A DNA stretch of 6,252 nt from Natronohydrobacter sp. Its GTDB lineage: Bacteria; Pseudomonadota; Alphaproteobacteria; Rhodobacterales; Rhodobacteraceae. Positions 6,152 to 6,252 of this stretch are shown here, piece by piece. Location of the stretch: contig SKSL01000007.1 in NCBI GenBank assembly GCA_007123015.1, forward strand, positions 1 through 6,252, in the 5' to 3' direction. The notes under the pieces were generated by a model. The model saw nothing but the letters and a program-made list of their open reading frames with translations. It was not told the origin of the DNA and did not search any database. Position numbers and translations under genes: made by a program. The stretch's first letter is position 1, and the number at the start of each line of letters is the position of its first letter.

Positions 6152-6252
6152 AAGACCTCTGCATAACCTGATTTGCGTGACGAAATGAGGGCAGCGCCTG
6201 CCTGGGTAGGCGCTTTGGCGTAAGGGTGCCAATTGCGAGTCGATTGAATAAT
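6152..6252. mobile_element. Possible end of an IS5-type insertion sequence (tentative)
   Basis: AGACCTCTGCATAACC (6153-6168) resembles terminal inverted repeats that I associate with IS5-family elements, and the right edge (TTGAATAAT, 6244-6252) recalls the ends of the IS903 branch. Base composition changes near here and no gene is present up to the window edge. No transposase reading frame, partner inverted repeat or target duplication is visible, so this is only a pointer. Confidence 0.2.
6194..6216 (+). terminator. Possible weak hairpin terminator
   Basis: GCGCCT (6194-6199) pairs with AGGCGC (6208-6213), with one more G-T wobble pair, around a CCTGGG-type loop, and TTT follows. The T-run is only three bases, so termination would be weak. 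It may equally be an internal stem of a mobile element or a leader. Confidence 0.25.

Larger units (their letters stand above)
5962..6252. other. Gene-free 291-bp tail with several hairpins
   Basis: No convincing gene starts or ends here. The minus-strand open frame from 6232 to 5951 overlaps the DUF3833 stop, crosses the hairpins and has no recognisable motif or ribosome-binding site. The segment carries a double hairpin (6014-6077), an imperfect inverted repeat CAGAGG...CTTG / CAAG...CCTCTG (6128-6161) and a GCGCCT/AGGCGC stem (6194-6213). The last 100 bases are less GC-rich. It probably holds the 3' end of the DUF3833 transcript and either the promoter of the next gene or the edge of an inserted element. 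Confidence 0.6.

Noticed and set aside
5951..6232. 93-codon minus-strand open frame in the right tail
   Set aside because: Overlaps the DUF3833 stop, passes through the hairpins and has no ribosome-binding site or recognisable motif.

Overview
The window is GC-rich DNA with strong G/C preference at third codon positions. Its proteins look like those of an alphaproteobacterium of the Rhodobacterales (Roseobacter/Rhodobacter relatives). The signs are a family-typical periplasmic SH3-like protein divergent from a D-2-hydroxyacid dehydrogenase, a cytochrome-cy-like c-type cytochrome, and a degenerate copy of a palindromic intergenic repeat known from many Alphaproteobacteria. Genus cannot be judged from this sequence alone.

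Layout from left to right: (1) a two-gene plus-strand unit, a SulP/SLC26 anion transporter with a C-terminal STAS domain (83-1573), followed 12 bp later by a tandem-domain universal stress protein (1586-2440). (2) A 103-bp inverted-repeat element (2439-2541) in the convergent gap; its first bases include the TAG stop codon of the stress protein gene. (3) On the minus strand, an exported two-domain bacterial SH3-like protein (2596-3099), divergent across 145 bp from (4) a GyaR-like D-2-hydroxyacid dehydrogenase (3245-4231). (5) A c-type cytochrome with an N-terminal signal or anchor segment and a long Glu/Ala repeat linker (4351-5325), closed by a very clear intrinsic terminator (5355-5385). 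(6) A DUF3833-family lipoprotein (5431-5961). (7) A gene-free 291-bp tail (5962-6252) holding stacked hairpins and possibly the edge of an insertion sequence.

This is mainly ordinary chromosomal housekeeping and accessory content. I found no CRISPR array, phage module, toxin-antitoxin pair, defence system, tRNA or rRNA. The transporter and stress protein very probably share a transcript. The cytochrome would carry electrons in the periplasm. The dehydrogenase would reduce glyoxylate/hydroxypyruvate-type 2-oxoacids, probably with NADPH. The SH3 protein and DUF3833 lipoprotein are envelope proteins of unknown role.

The most notable signals are three. The dehydrogenase appears to have Gly (codon 4058-4060) where the family has its catalytic Glu. 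The cytochrome has an acidic linker of about 13-residue repeats that seems to have grown by DNA duplication. The repeat element seems to supply a stop codon. None of these amounts to a demonstrable new system.
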